From NCBI GenBank assembly GCA_013306675.1, contig JABLUY010000006.1:248001-312000 (forward strand): a DNA stretch of 64,000 nt. Reading direction: 5' to 3'. The translations under genes and the position numbers were made by a program. This DNA comes from Thraustochytrium sp. TN22. Lineage: Eukaryota; Sar; Bigyra; Thraustochytrida; Thraustochytriidae. Within the stretch, counting starts at the first letter, position 1. The number at the start of each line of letters is the position of its first letter. This document shows positions 18,125 to 27,584 of this stretch, piece after piece. The notes under the pieces are model-generated. The model saw only the letters and a list, made by a program, of their open reading frames with translations, was not told the DNA's origin and made no database searches.

Positions 18125-20617
18125 ACTTGATCAGAGCGTGAGGCCGAGGACCGGGTACGCAAGCATCCCTGGCATCAGTTTTTTCCCATGCCAATTGCCG
18201 CGACGGCGCGACCGACTTGGTTGAGGGACTGTCACGACACTCGGACGGACGATCGACAAACTAGAAGAGCTTCGTGGCGTTCCACGAGACTGTGCTGCAG
18301 CCGCGCAGCGTGGCAAGATCCCGGCCCAGTGCGAGCCTGATAACTCGCGCTCGGTTGTTGCAACCTGTAGCCGAACGCCGATGCTGAGCAGCCATCGTTG
18401 AATAATTCTGCGTTGGCTGGGGAAGCCGTGGCCAGCGGTAGCTGAGCGCTGCCAGTGGTCGGTCAGCTGAGCTGAGCTGGCCAGCTCGACGGTTGTCAGT
18501 AGGCGGCCTTGCCGCAGTCGCTACGACTGAGCTGCTGGTGCCGCCGCGGCGTAGTGATCCGCCGAGCCGCGGGACGTTGCTGGTGCGGTCGCGGATCCTG
18601 TGCAGCGACCGGCAAAGGACGGACGCGGCCGACGACCGGCCGAGCCGGGCTGACGCAGCTGCCGTGGCTGCTCGGAGCTCCGCTTGACTCAGACTGGGCT
18701 TCTCTCATCACTGGGCCACGGACAGATGGCTGCTGCCGTTCAAGTTCGCGCCAACTCTGGGGGCCTGGCTGCCACGTGAGAGACGCCGCAAGCCGCCTGG
18801 CTGGCCGGGCCGGGCTGGCCCGGGCCCGGGCTGGTCGCGACGCAAGTTCCGTAGCTATCCTCTAGCTAAGGCTAGTAGGCTTGCTCACATGTCAGTGAGT
18901 CAGCCAGGCTTGTAGAGCGATCTCCGGGACAAATCCGCGCCTCGGGCTGGCACTGGCCACTGGCTCAGCAGGCGGCGGGATCGCTCGCAGCGCCGCCAGC
19001 GCGGCGGCGAGCAAGCCTGTAGAGGCTCAGTGCAGCTTGGCTCGCTCGGCTGCTCGCGGGCGGCGCCCGGGGCAGCTCCTGACGGAGCGACTCAGCGGCG
19101 CCCACGCACGGCCACGGGCCACGGCCACGGGCCACGACCACTGCACGACCGGGCTGCCGTGGCAATCAAGTTGCGTTGCGTTGCGTTGCGTTGCGTCGCG
19201 TCGCGTCGCGCGTAGCTGCGTAGCCTCACGCGTAGCCGGCGGGCGCAAGGTTAGCGTTAGTTGCATGCATGGGAAAGGTTCTCCCGGCAAGACAGCAGCA
19301 GCTCTCGCTCTTCGGCTGCAGTTTTTGGCAGCGCACGCGACCCGCGGCGACCGACCCCGACGCCCGCGCCGGCGCCCGCCTCCGGCAGCGCCAGCAGTGG
19401 GGCCTGGCCCGGGCTGGCTGGCCGGCTGGCCGGCTCGTCGCACCGGCGAAGCTGCGAGACGCAAGACACACGGCGCGTCCGGCCTGCGCAGCGCCGCGGC
19501 CTGGGCTCGCTCGCGTCGCGCGATCGTCTACGCTGGCTTGGCCTGCCAGGCCTGCTCTAGCCTCTCGCCGCCCACGACACGATACATACGCCCGCCGCCG
19601 GCCTGACCGGGTCCGAGTCGGCGACCGCGCCTCGGAGCGCCGGGATGATGATCTAAGTTATCTGCTCGAGCGATGCCGGTGGATCCTTCTCAACTTGACA
19701 GTGAATCGGAATTTCGAAAATGCCGCAGGCCTTTTTCAAAATTCTTCGCCGGCCAGGGCGAGCCCGCGGCAGGATCGGTCGCGCGCTCGTGGCCGCTCGA
19801 GGCGCCGCGCGGGCCCGGCGGCGGGCGGCCGGGCTGCAGTTGGCGGCGGGCGAGCCGCGCGGCGCTGACGCCGCTCGCCGCGTCCCGCGGCCTCGCTGGC
19901 GCGCCGGGCGAACGGCGAGGAACGCAGGGGGCTCCCGCGGCGACCGCGTCATGCCCCCGCCACGCGCTTGTCTGGTTTCCGCGCACTGCCAACGATGGCT
20001 GGCTACTGCACGCCGGCGGCCGAGCCGAGCGCGGCTCCGCGCTTTACTCTCGCTCTCTCGCTCAGACTCTCGCTCGGCCACGTCTACGTGCCCGCCCCGG
20101 CGCGCGGGATCGCGCGTCCACGGTGGCCTGGCCGGGGCCTTTCATCATCTAGGAGCGACAGAGTCGAGTCCAGTCCCGCCAGTCGCTCGCCGCCGACTTG
20201 GATCGACAGCGGCCTGGCGCTTCTCGCTCGCTCGAGCCTCGCGGCGCTCGCTCGCTCGCTCGCTCGCTCCGAGTCACGGTCGCTCGCCTGTGGCTGCTCA
20301 AGTTCTTTCTGGCCGAGCAAAGTTAGCTAGCTGCCGGTTGCGATGCGACGCGCGGCGCTTCCTGCAGTTGGGGCGTCCGTGGCAGCTCTGCCAGTGGCCG
20401 CTGTGGCTGGTTGGTTGATCGGGCTGACGCAGCTTCCGCAAGTGGGATCGGCGGCCTGGAAGGCAAAGCTTCGCGGGCACCGCAGTCCAGCGCTGGCAGC
20501 TCAGGCGGGGCACTGCAAGGCGAGCAGCGCGCCGCCGGGCGGCACTGGGCCTGGCAGGCAGACCCCGAATCGATCGAACGCGCTCAACGAAACAGAGCGA
20601 GCGAGTAGGGAGGCAAC
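18125..20617. other. 2.5-kb gene-poor region upstream of AMT1
   Basis: No gene supported. It holds tandem pentamers (GTTGC then GTCGC) at about 19171-19210, GCTC runs at about 20234-20270, and CTAGCTA motifs at 18862 and 20324. Long frames on both strands (for example 19269-19868 and 19720-20418) are Arg/Ala-rich and unconvincing. It may contain regulatory DNA for the ammonium transporter. Confidence 0.55.
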
Positions 20618-22087
20618 ATGGCGACCCTGGATGAGCGGGTGGAGGAGCTCATTGCGCAGGTGGAGGCGCTGCAGGCGACCGTGGACGGCGCGGCGAGCAC
20701 GGACAATGCGGACATGCTGTGGGTGCTGACGGGCGGCTTCCTGGTGTTCTGGATGCATGCCGGCTTCACCATGCTCGAGGCCGGCTCGGTGCAGCACAAG
20801 AACGCCATCAACATCCTCTTCAAGAACCTCGGCACGGTGTCGATCGGCTTCTTCTTCTACTACCTGCTGGGCTTCGCCTTCGCGTACGGTACCGATAACC
20901 TGACCATGAACGGCGATACGCCGGACCCCAACACGGGCAGCTACCGCTTCATCGGCTCGGGCACGTACGCGCTGCACCAGGCGGACGCTGCCACGCACAA
21001 CGCCTGGTTCTTCCAGTCGGTCTTCGCCGCCACGGGCGCCACCATCGTGAGTGGCGCCGTGGCCGGCCGCGTCAACCTCATCGGCTACTTCATCACGGCG
21101 GCGCTCCTCACGGCCTTCGTGTACCCGGTCGTCTCGCACTGGATCTGGGCCACGGGTGGCTGGCTGTCCATGTTCCAGTTCGACACGGCTGACGCCATCT
21201 TTGCTGACGAGGGCGGCTGCGGCATGATCGACTACGCCGGCTCGGGCGTCGTGCACATGACCGGCGGCATCGCCGCCTTCTGGGGCGCGCTCATCCTTGG
21301 CCCTCGCCTCGGCCGCTTTGACGCCGACGGCACGCCGGTCGACATCCCGCCGCACAACATCACCATCCAGGCGCTCGGCGTCTTCATCCTCTGGTTCGGC
21401 TGGTACGGCTTCAACTGCGGCTCCACGCTGGCCTTTGACGGCATCAACGCCAGCAACGTCGCCGTCACCACCTCGCTCAGCCCGGCCATGGCCGTGCTCA
21501 CCTCCATCGTGCTCGGTAAGGTCGTCAAGGGCCACTTCGACATCGGTCTGGCGCTCAACTCGGCGCTAGCTGGCCTCGTCGGCGTCACCGCGCCGTGCTC
21601 CACCGTCGACCCGTGGGCCGCCCTCATCATCGGCTTCATCTCCTGCTTCGTCTACTTTGGCGCTTCCCGTCTCATGCTCCTCTGCAAGATCGACGACCCC
21701 GTCGACGCCATTGCCGTCCACGGCTTCTGCGGTGCCTGGGGCCTGCTCTCCTGCGGCTGCTTCGCCACGCGCGAGCTCATCGCCACGGCTTACTCGAGCC
21801 TTGACTGCGCCGGCTGGGAGTCGCCGCTGCAGTTCCGCACGCAGTTCGTCGGCATGCTCGCCATCATTGCCTGGGTCTCCGGCATCATGGTGCCCTTCTT
21901 CTTTGCGCTCAAGTTCGCCGGCCTTTTGCGCGTCCCGCCTGAGTTTGAGCAGAACGGCCTCGACCACTCCGAGCACGGTGGCAGCTCTGCCTTTTTCAAC
22001 GATTCTCACCCGCCCGTCAAGGCCAACGGCACCACGCACAGCGGCCCGGCCACCGACAGCGACGCCAAGGCCATGAACCAGGCCTAA
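20618..22087 (+). CDS. AMT: Ammonium transporter, copy 1 (AMT/MEP/Rh family)
   Basis: A 489-residue membrane transporter that moves ammonium/ammonia into the cell. After a 30-residue helical lead come about eleven hydrophobic segments. AMT hallmarks are present: FWMHAGFTMLEAGSVQHKN, DYAGSGVVHMTGG (pore His at about 212 preceded by the conserved Asp), WFGWYGFNCGS, and IDDPVDAIAVHGFCGAWG (second pore His at about 369). The cytosolic tail has a DHSEHGGSSAFFNDS element, which in plant AMTs is involved in trimer gating. The ATG at 20618 follows GCAAC with A at -3. A paralogue lies 1.65 kb downstream in the same orientation, with stretches of near-identical DNA. A role in nitrogen uptake is inferred from the family; the long upstream spacer suggests its own control. 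Confidence 0.96.
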   Translation: MATLDERVEELIAQVEALQATVDGAASTDNADMLWVLTGGFLVFWMHAGFTMLEAGSVQHKNAINILFKNLGTVSIGFFFYYLLGFAFAYGTDNLTMNGDTPDPNTGSYRFIGSGTYALHQADAATHNAWFFQSVFAATGATIVSGAVAGRVNLIGYFITAALLTAFVYPVVSHWIWATGGWLSMFQFDTADAIFADEGGCGMIDYAGSGVVHMTGGIAAFWGALILGPRLGRFDADGTPVDIPPHNITIQALGVFILWFGWYGFNCGSTLAFDGINASNVAVTTSLSPAMAVLTSIVLGKVVKGHFDIGLALNSALAGLVGVTAPCSTVDPWAALIIGFISCFVYFGASRLMLLCKIDDPVDAIAVHGFCGAWGLLSCGCFATRELIATAYSSLDCAGWESPLQFRTQFVGMLAIIAWVSGIMVPFFFALKFAGLLRVPPEFEQNGLDHSEHGGSSAFFNDSHPPVKANGTTHSGPATDSDAKAMNQA

Positions 22088-22104
22088 ATTCCACCCCCAT
22101 CTCA

Positions 22105-22240
22105 AGACCACGTTTCCGAACGAACGAACGAAACAAGAGTCTACGCAGACACGCAGACCACGTTTCCGAACGAACGAACGAACGAAACAAGAGTCCACGC
22201 AGTCTACGCAGGCACGCAGTCTACGCAGGCACGCACGCAT
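22105..22240. repeat. Tandem repeats downstream of AMT1
   Basis: Two copies of a 50-54 bp unit beginning AGACCACGTTTCCGAACGAA, at 22105 and 22155, differing in the number of CGAA tetramers. They are followed by two 17-bp AGTCTACGCAGGCACGC units. They lie about 20 bp past the AMT1 stop, so probably in its 3' UTR. Confidence 0.9.
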
Positions 22241-22469
22241 GCTCGCAGCACACACACACAAACACTGCACCACAAGTAAGCCGAAGTATGTATCATCTGG
22301 CTCCGCTCGATCTTCCGTTGGGCTCCACACGATGTGAGAAATCTCGCGCTCCACGCGCACCACCGCGCCGCCGCGCAGTATCTTGTTCATGTCGCCATGA
22401 ACCCGTTCCTTGCTTGCTTTGCCGTGACGTAAGAATGTGTGGGGCGGCGCGCTCATTTAAGCTGGACCG

Positions 22470-22520
22470 CTCCGCGTAGGGCCTAGCTCCGCGTAGGGTC
22501 TAGCTCCCCGTAGGGTCCAG
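22470..22520. repeat. 17-bp x3 tandem repeat
   Basis: Three copies of CTCCGCGTAGGGYCTAG, the last with two changes. Confidence 0.9.
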
Positions 22521-23737
22521 CTCCACGCATGTACACGCGCAAGAAGAACCTCTCGCTCTCTCTCTTGTCACTCTGACGCTCTCTCAAGATCGATCGTAGC
22601 GCGGCGCGCTCCGAACAACGGGGCGTTGCCCGGGTGTCTCCCTCGGCACACCGGCGCCGCCTCGTCATCAATGGCAAGATGCGCGTCTCACTCTTCGCCT
22701 AGGCCTAGGCTACGGTAGGCCAAGCCCGCGCGCAAGACCTCGCTCGCGCGCGGGCGGCTGGACGCGCCGCGCGCGCGCCAACTTCCGCGCGTCTTTCTTT
22801 TCTTGGCAGCGGCCCCGCGAGGCTCGAAAAGACACCAGCAACTCACAAAAAAGAGGCAAAGCAGAGCTCAGGCTGTGCTTTGCTGATCGCGACGTTTTGG
22901 TTGGCCGTGGTGGGGTCGCCAACGTGGACATTGCAGGCCTCTCTCCTGGGAGGTTCGGGTGAACTGCTGCTGCGGCTTCTACGACATAGGCGCGCCAACG
23001 GCTTGGCCAGGCGACGAGCAAGCGCCGAGGTTCGCGCAGTGCCCCACTCTAGCTAGCGAGCGCACCGCCCTTCGATCTCCAAGCAAAGCGGAGTCGCGAT
23101 TGCGGCGCAGGTGTCCCAACGGTTCTTGCCGCGCTTGATTTGGCAGGTGGCCGAGGCAGCGCAGTGCAGCGCTCGCGCCTGGGCCGGGCCGTCTGGCAGC
23201 GCGGCGCGGCGCGGCCTGGCGCAGTGCTGGCTGGTCGGGCCGGCATCGGGCATCAAGCGCCGGATGGGAGGGTGGGTGAAAGGGGTGGCCAGCCCGGCAT
23301 TCAGCCTTTGGTGCCACTCACTGTCAGTGCCTGCCTGCTCAGGGCTCGCGGCATACTTGCTGCCGAACGAAGCTCGTTGCTCGTTGTCTTTCTTTGGTTC
23401 TCCAAGTTGCCTTGCCTTGCCTTGCTTTGTCTTGCCTTGCCTTTTTTGTGGACTTTACAGCAGTGGCAGCTCTGCTGGCGCCTCTGCTGCACCTAGCTTG
23501 AAAGGAGCCTCCTACGCGGAGAGAAACCGCGGCGCGCAGAGAGCCTGGTCAGTGCGGGACTTTACCGTTGTGCAGCATGGGGCCGCGCGGACGTGATGAC
23601 GAGCCATGCAGGCCCTCTGCTGCCGGCCGGGCAAGCACATCGTCGTGCCGTGCAATGGTCTTGCCTTGTCGAGTGACCCGCAAACTCGAAACGGAGACTG
23701 CAATCGCCAGGGTCGCCAGGCGAGACGCACGGGCAAG

Positions 23738-25240
23738 ATGTCGAGCAACATGACGCTACAGGAGCAGATTGACGTGCTCAGGCTTGAGCTGGACTTGCTC
23801 GCCGCCAACTCGGTGGACTCGGTGAGTCAGGGCAGCGCGGATGAGATCTGGGTCCTGCTCTCCGGCTTCCTCGTGTTCTGGATGCATGCCGGCTTCACCA
23901 TGCTCGAGGCCGGCTCCGTACAGCACAAGAACGCCATCAACATCCTGTACAAGAACCTGGGCACCGTGGCTATCGGCGCCATCTGCTACTACCTGCTGGG
24001 TTTCGGCTTTGCCTACGGCACGGACAACCTGACCATGAACGGCTTGACCCCGGACCCCAACACGGGCAGCTTCCGCTTCATCGGCTCGGGCGACTACGCG
24101 CTGTCCGATGCGGATGCTGCCCTTCGCAACGCCTGGTTCTTTCAGGCCGTCTTCGCCGCCACGGCTGCCACCATTGTCAGCGGCGCCGTGGCCGGCCGCG
24201 TCAACCTCATCGGCTACTTCCTCACTGCCTGCTTCCTGACCTCGTTCGTCTACCCGGTGGTCTCGCATTGGATCTGGGCGACTGGAGGCTGGCTCTCGGC
24301 CTTTCAGTTCGACATGGATGATGCCATCTTCGGAGATGAGGGCGGCTGCGGCATGATCGACTACGCCGGCTCGGGCGTCGTGCACATGACCGGCGGCATC
24401 GCCGCCTTCTGGGCCGCGCTCATCCTCGGCCCGCGCCTCGGCCGCTTCGACGCCGACGGCTCGCCGGTCGACATCCCGCCGCACAACATCACCATCCAGG
24501 CGCTCGGCGTCTTCATCCTCTGGTTCGGCTGGTACGGCTTCAACTGCGGCTCCACGCTGGCCTTTGACGGCACCAACGCCAGCAAGGTCGCCGTCACCAC
24601 CACGCTCAGCCCGGCCACCGCCGTGCTCACCTCCATCTTCCTCTCCAAGGCTCTCACCGGCCACTTCGACATCGGCATGTCGCTCAACTGCGCGCTCGCC
24701 GGTCTCGTCGGGATCACCGCGCCCTGCTCCGTCGTCGAGGACTGGGCGGCCATCTTCATCGGCCTCATCTCCTGCTTCATCTACCTCGGCGCCTCCCGCC
24801 TCATGCTCTTCTGCAAGATCGACGACCCCGTCGACGCCATCGCCGTCCACGGCTTTTGCGGCGCCTGGGGCGTCCTCGCCGTTGGCATCTTCTCCACGCC
24901 CGAGTTCATCGCCAGCGCCTACTCGAGCATTAAGTGCGAGGGCTGGGGCTCGCCGCTGCAGTTCCGCACGCAGTTCGTCGGCATGCTCGCCATTATCGCC
25001 TGGGTCTCTGCCGTCATGATTCCCTTCTACCTCGTTCTCAAGCTCGTCGGCATTCTCCGCGTCCCTGCCGCCATGGAGGAGTCCGGTCTTGACAACTCCG
25101 AGCATGGCGGCCAGAGCGCCTTTTACAATGACAGCCCGCCCACCCCGAAGCCGGGCGCAACGCCCTCTGCTACCGAGGTCCATGCCCACGACACCACCGT
25201 CAACGACGACACCGAGAAGGCCGAGATCGCTCAGGCCTAA
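23738..25240 (+). CDS. AMT: Ammonium transporter, copy 2 (tandem paralogue)
   Basis: A 500-residue protein closely similar to copy 1 along its whole length, with all pore elements kept: FWMHAGFTMLEAGSVQHKN, DYAGSGVVHMTGG, WFGWYGFNCGS and IDDPVDAIAVHGFCGAWG. Differences cluster in the N-terminal 40 residues, a few loops and the extreme tail (about 20 residues longer). About 110 bp around 24470-24580 have no differences from copy 1, even at third positions. The ATG at 23738 (GCAAGATG) matches the start context of the carrier and SDA1 genes. The frame stays open upstream to 23606 but begins there with an unrelated Cys-rich stretch. The tandem pair suggests duplication for differing regulation or affinity. 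It converges on RSP7. Confidence 0.96.
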   Translation: MSSNMTLQEQIDVLRLELDLLAANSVDSVSQGSADEIWVLLSGFLVFWMHAGFTMLEAGSVQHKNAINILYKNLGTVAIGAICYYLLGFGFAYGTDNLTMNGLTPDPNTGSFRFIGSGDYALSDADAALRNAWFFQAVFAATAATIVSGAVAGRVNLIGYFLTACFLTSFVYPVVSHWIWATGGWLSAFQFDMDDAIFGDEGGCGMIDYAGSGVVHMTGGIAAFWAALILGPRLGRFDADGSPVDIPPHNITIQALGVFILWFGWYGFNCGSTLAFDGTNASKVAVTTTLSPATAVLTSIFLSKALTGHFDIGMSLNCALAGLVGITAPCSVVEDWAAIFIGLISCFIYLGASRLMLFCKIDDPVDAIAVHGFCGAWGVLAVGIFSTPEFIASAYSSIKCEGWGSPLQFRTQFVGMLAIIAWVSAVMIPFYLVLKLVGILRVPAAMEESGLDNSEHGGQSAFYNDSPPTPKPGATPSATEVHAHDTTVNDDTEKAEIAQA

Positions 25241-25329
25241 GCCAAAAAATAGTCTCGCGAAAAATCGAAGAATGAATCGTGTTCCCTACCAGAGAAAACC
25301 AGCCCAAGTTAGGTCTGCCGGTGTCGTGT

Positions 25330-25360
<31 letters not shown>

Positions 25361-25583
25361 GAGCTCCAGACGAGCATCACAAACTCTTGTCAAGGACGCC
25401 CTCTTTCACACCGACAACTTTCTCGTTGAGTGAGAGAAAGAGCCCCAAACCCCTGGAACGCAAAGGAACAGACACACATGCTTTTTAAATTTTCTGTCGA
25501 CTCCGTCGCCTCCTTCCGGTTCGTGATCCGATCTTTCGTCGGGCCGTCTTCAGGTTCTTCGCATCCGCATTCTTCTTTGCCCT
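25241..25583. other. Convergent intergenic region with CAG run
   Basis: 343 bp between the AMT2 stop and the spliced RSP7 stop. A CATCATCAT(CAG)n microsatellite lies at about 25330-25360. The unspliced RSP7 frame stays open through here, but its sequence loses EF-hand character. Confidence 0.65.
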
Positions 25584-27093
25584 TTATTCGTCGTCCTCGA
25601 CGATAATGGCGAGCTCTGCGAGACCCTTGAGTGTGCGCTGTGTCGTGGGGAAAATAAAATGACCGCAGTCCTGGGTTAGTCATCAAGCACTTGCATGCCA
25701 CCGCTCTCCTCCTTTTCCTCCCCCGCTGCTCCATGCAAGAACTTACAAAGGCCTGGTCCACGACAGGCTTGTACCTGAACTGGGCGGTCTCGGTGCGGGG
25801 CGCAAGTGCGAGCAAAGCGTTCATCGAGGGCCGGTCGAGGTCCGGGAGAACAGACTTGAGCGTGGCCTTGATCTCCTCACGGGAGAGGCAGCCCAGACCG
25901 TCGGTGTCCAACTCCTGGAAAGCGCTGAGGAGCTCCTCCTCGAGCTGGTCGCGGTCGCGGCCGAAGACCATGCCCCAGCCGTCCGAGGCGTGCAGCGTCT
26001 GCATGCGCTCCTGCTTCTCGACGAGCTTCTGGCTGTAGTGCATGCAAGAGTGAGCCATGAAAGCGACGCGCGGCGCCTCCGTGACGTAATCAATGTAGCC
26101 GAGCTCGTCTTCAGTCGCCTCGGAGAGGATGGAGCAGATCTGAAGCAGCGTGAGGCCGAGATCCATCCGGCTAATCGTGTTTTGAAGTTCCTCCTGCGTG
26201 AGCTTGCCGGTGCCGTCGACGTCAGCGCGCTCGCAGGCGCCGAGGATGGCAACCTGAAGGTCTTGCACGTCCTGCGGCGGCGACATCCACTCCTGCGCCG
26301 TGAGCTCGGCCAGCAGCTGCATGCAGAGCGGCTTGAAGTTCTCGTAGGCGATCTTGCCATTCTTGTCGGCGTAGGTCTCGAACATGAGCACATTGATCTC
26401 CTTGCGCGTCATGCCGATGCGGATGTCGGCCAGACAGCGCTCGAACTCGTCCAGATCCAGCGTGCCGTTGCCGTCCGTATCGGCCTCCTCGAAGATGCTG
26501 GTGAGAATCTCCTCGAGCTCCTCGTGCGGCATGCCGTGGTAAATGTGCGACTGCGCCTCCTCCATGACCTTGGCCTGGCGCTCCTCCTCCTGCCGCAGCT
26601 CGTACTTCGCCACCAGCGTCTGGATGACGCTCATGGCCACCGGAATGAACTCGGCGTAGCTCACGAGGCCGTTCTCGTCGCGGTCCGCCTCGGCCAGGAT
26701 GCGCCGCACGTCGTTCTTGCGCAGGCCCAGCTTAGCGCCCAGCTTGTTGAAGACCATCTTGAACTCGTGCCTGTCCAGCGTGTGGTTGCCGTCCACGTCC
26801 TGCTCGCGGAACAGGCTGTGGATGAGCTCCTCGATCTCCTGCGGGCTCATCTCCGTCAGCAGCGAGCCCGGGTTGGCGTCCTCCAAGATGCTGTTGCGCC
26901 GCACGCCGTTCTCGCCTCCGCGCGCCGCGTCTTCCTTGAGCCGCTCCTCGAAGTACCGCAGGCAGAACGCCTCCATGTCCTCCGGCTGCGCGCGCAGCAC
27001 CTCCCGCGCGAGCGCGCTCACCACGGCCGGAAAGCCCTCCGGCATGGCGAATTCCTTCGCATAGCTCGACGGCACCGTCTGCACCTGCTCCAT
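25584..27093 (-). CDS. RSP7: Radial spoke protein 7-like (RIIa + EF-hands), 2 exons
   Basis: Exons 25747-27093 and 25584-25637 give 466 residues. Residues about 10-50 form an RIIa-type docking segment (YAKEFAMPEGFPAVVSALAR, EAFCLRYFEERL), followed by a chain of EF-hands. Canonical loops include DVDGNHTLDRHE, DRDENGLVSYAE, DTDGNGTLDLDE, DVDGTGKLTQEE and DTDGLGCLSREE; at least two more are degenerate. RIIa plus EF-hands is the design of Chlamydomonas RSP7, a stalk component of axonemal radial spokes that may link calcium to beating. The intron (25638-25746, 109 bp, GTAAGT donor) splices VVDQAF to RTLKGLAELAIIVEDDE and a stop, phase 0. Read-through instead gives about 100 low-quality residues. 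Other calmodulin-like axonemal proteins with RIIa are the main alternative. Confidence 0.85.
25638..25746 (-). other. Spliceosomal intron, RSP7-like gene
   Basis: 109 bp, phase 0. GTAAGT donor and CGACACAG acceptor, with a possible branch-point ACTAAC about 35 bp before the acceptor. An earlier AG right after ACTAACCC is too close to the branch point. Confidence 0.75.
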
Positions 27094-27584
27094 TCTCCCG
27101 AATTACTTTGCCCTCCTGCCCGCCGCGCGGCTCCTCCGAGCGCGCTCCTGCGCCCCTGCTCGCTGCTGCCAGGGCCTGCGCTCTCCGCTCAGGCTCGTCG
27201 CCTCGTCCACACTCGCGCCCGGAGCCGTTGAGAGCGCCGCGGAGTCTGAGTCGCTTCGAGTCACTTCGAGTCACCGCCGCAGTCACTGGGGCCGCGCTGC
27301 GCGTTCTCCGGTCGCAGGCCCTTGTGGCTTGGCAGGCTTGCGCCGCCGCCCTGGCAGCCCTGCTGAATCAAACCAAGCCTACGCGGGGAACGGATCGTCT
27401 GCTCCCATTACGACGCATCACATCAAAAGGAGTTGGGGTGAAAATCCAAGCTTGGGGCGAAAAGTCGCTGGGAGCGCTGCAGTTGAAGACGTGCCATTCT
27501 CTGGAGCGCGGTCGGGCATATTTCAAGCAGCTGCTTCCTCTCGCTAAGAGTCTCCTTTCTCTTCTCTCAAACAATCAGTCATCA
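27094..27584. other. Intergenic between CEP78 and RSP7
   Basis: 491 bp between the CEP78 stop and the RSP7 start, both genes on the minus strand. No gene or clear motif seen; it should include the RSP7 promoter. Confidence 0.55.

Larger units (their letters stand above)
22088..23737. other. Intergenic between the two ammonium transporters
   Basis: Apart from the repeats already listed, no gene is supported. A CTAGCTAGCG motif is at 23050, and CCTTG pentamers run at about 23405-23445. This stretch should carry the AMT1 3' end and the AMT2 promoter. Confidence 0.55.

Noticed and set aside
19269-20418. Frames upstream of AMT1
   Set aside because: Composition follows base composition, they cross simple repeats, and there is no recognisable domain.
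25390-25746. Read-through C-terminus of RSP7 without splicing
   Set aside because: The extra 100 residues are Arg/Lys/Cys-rich and cross non-coding-like DNA, whereas splicing at GTAAGT gives a short clean end.
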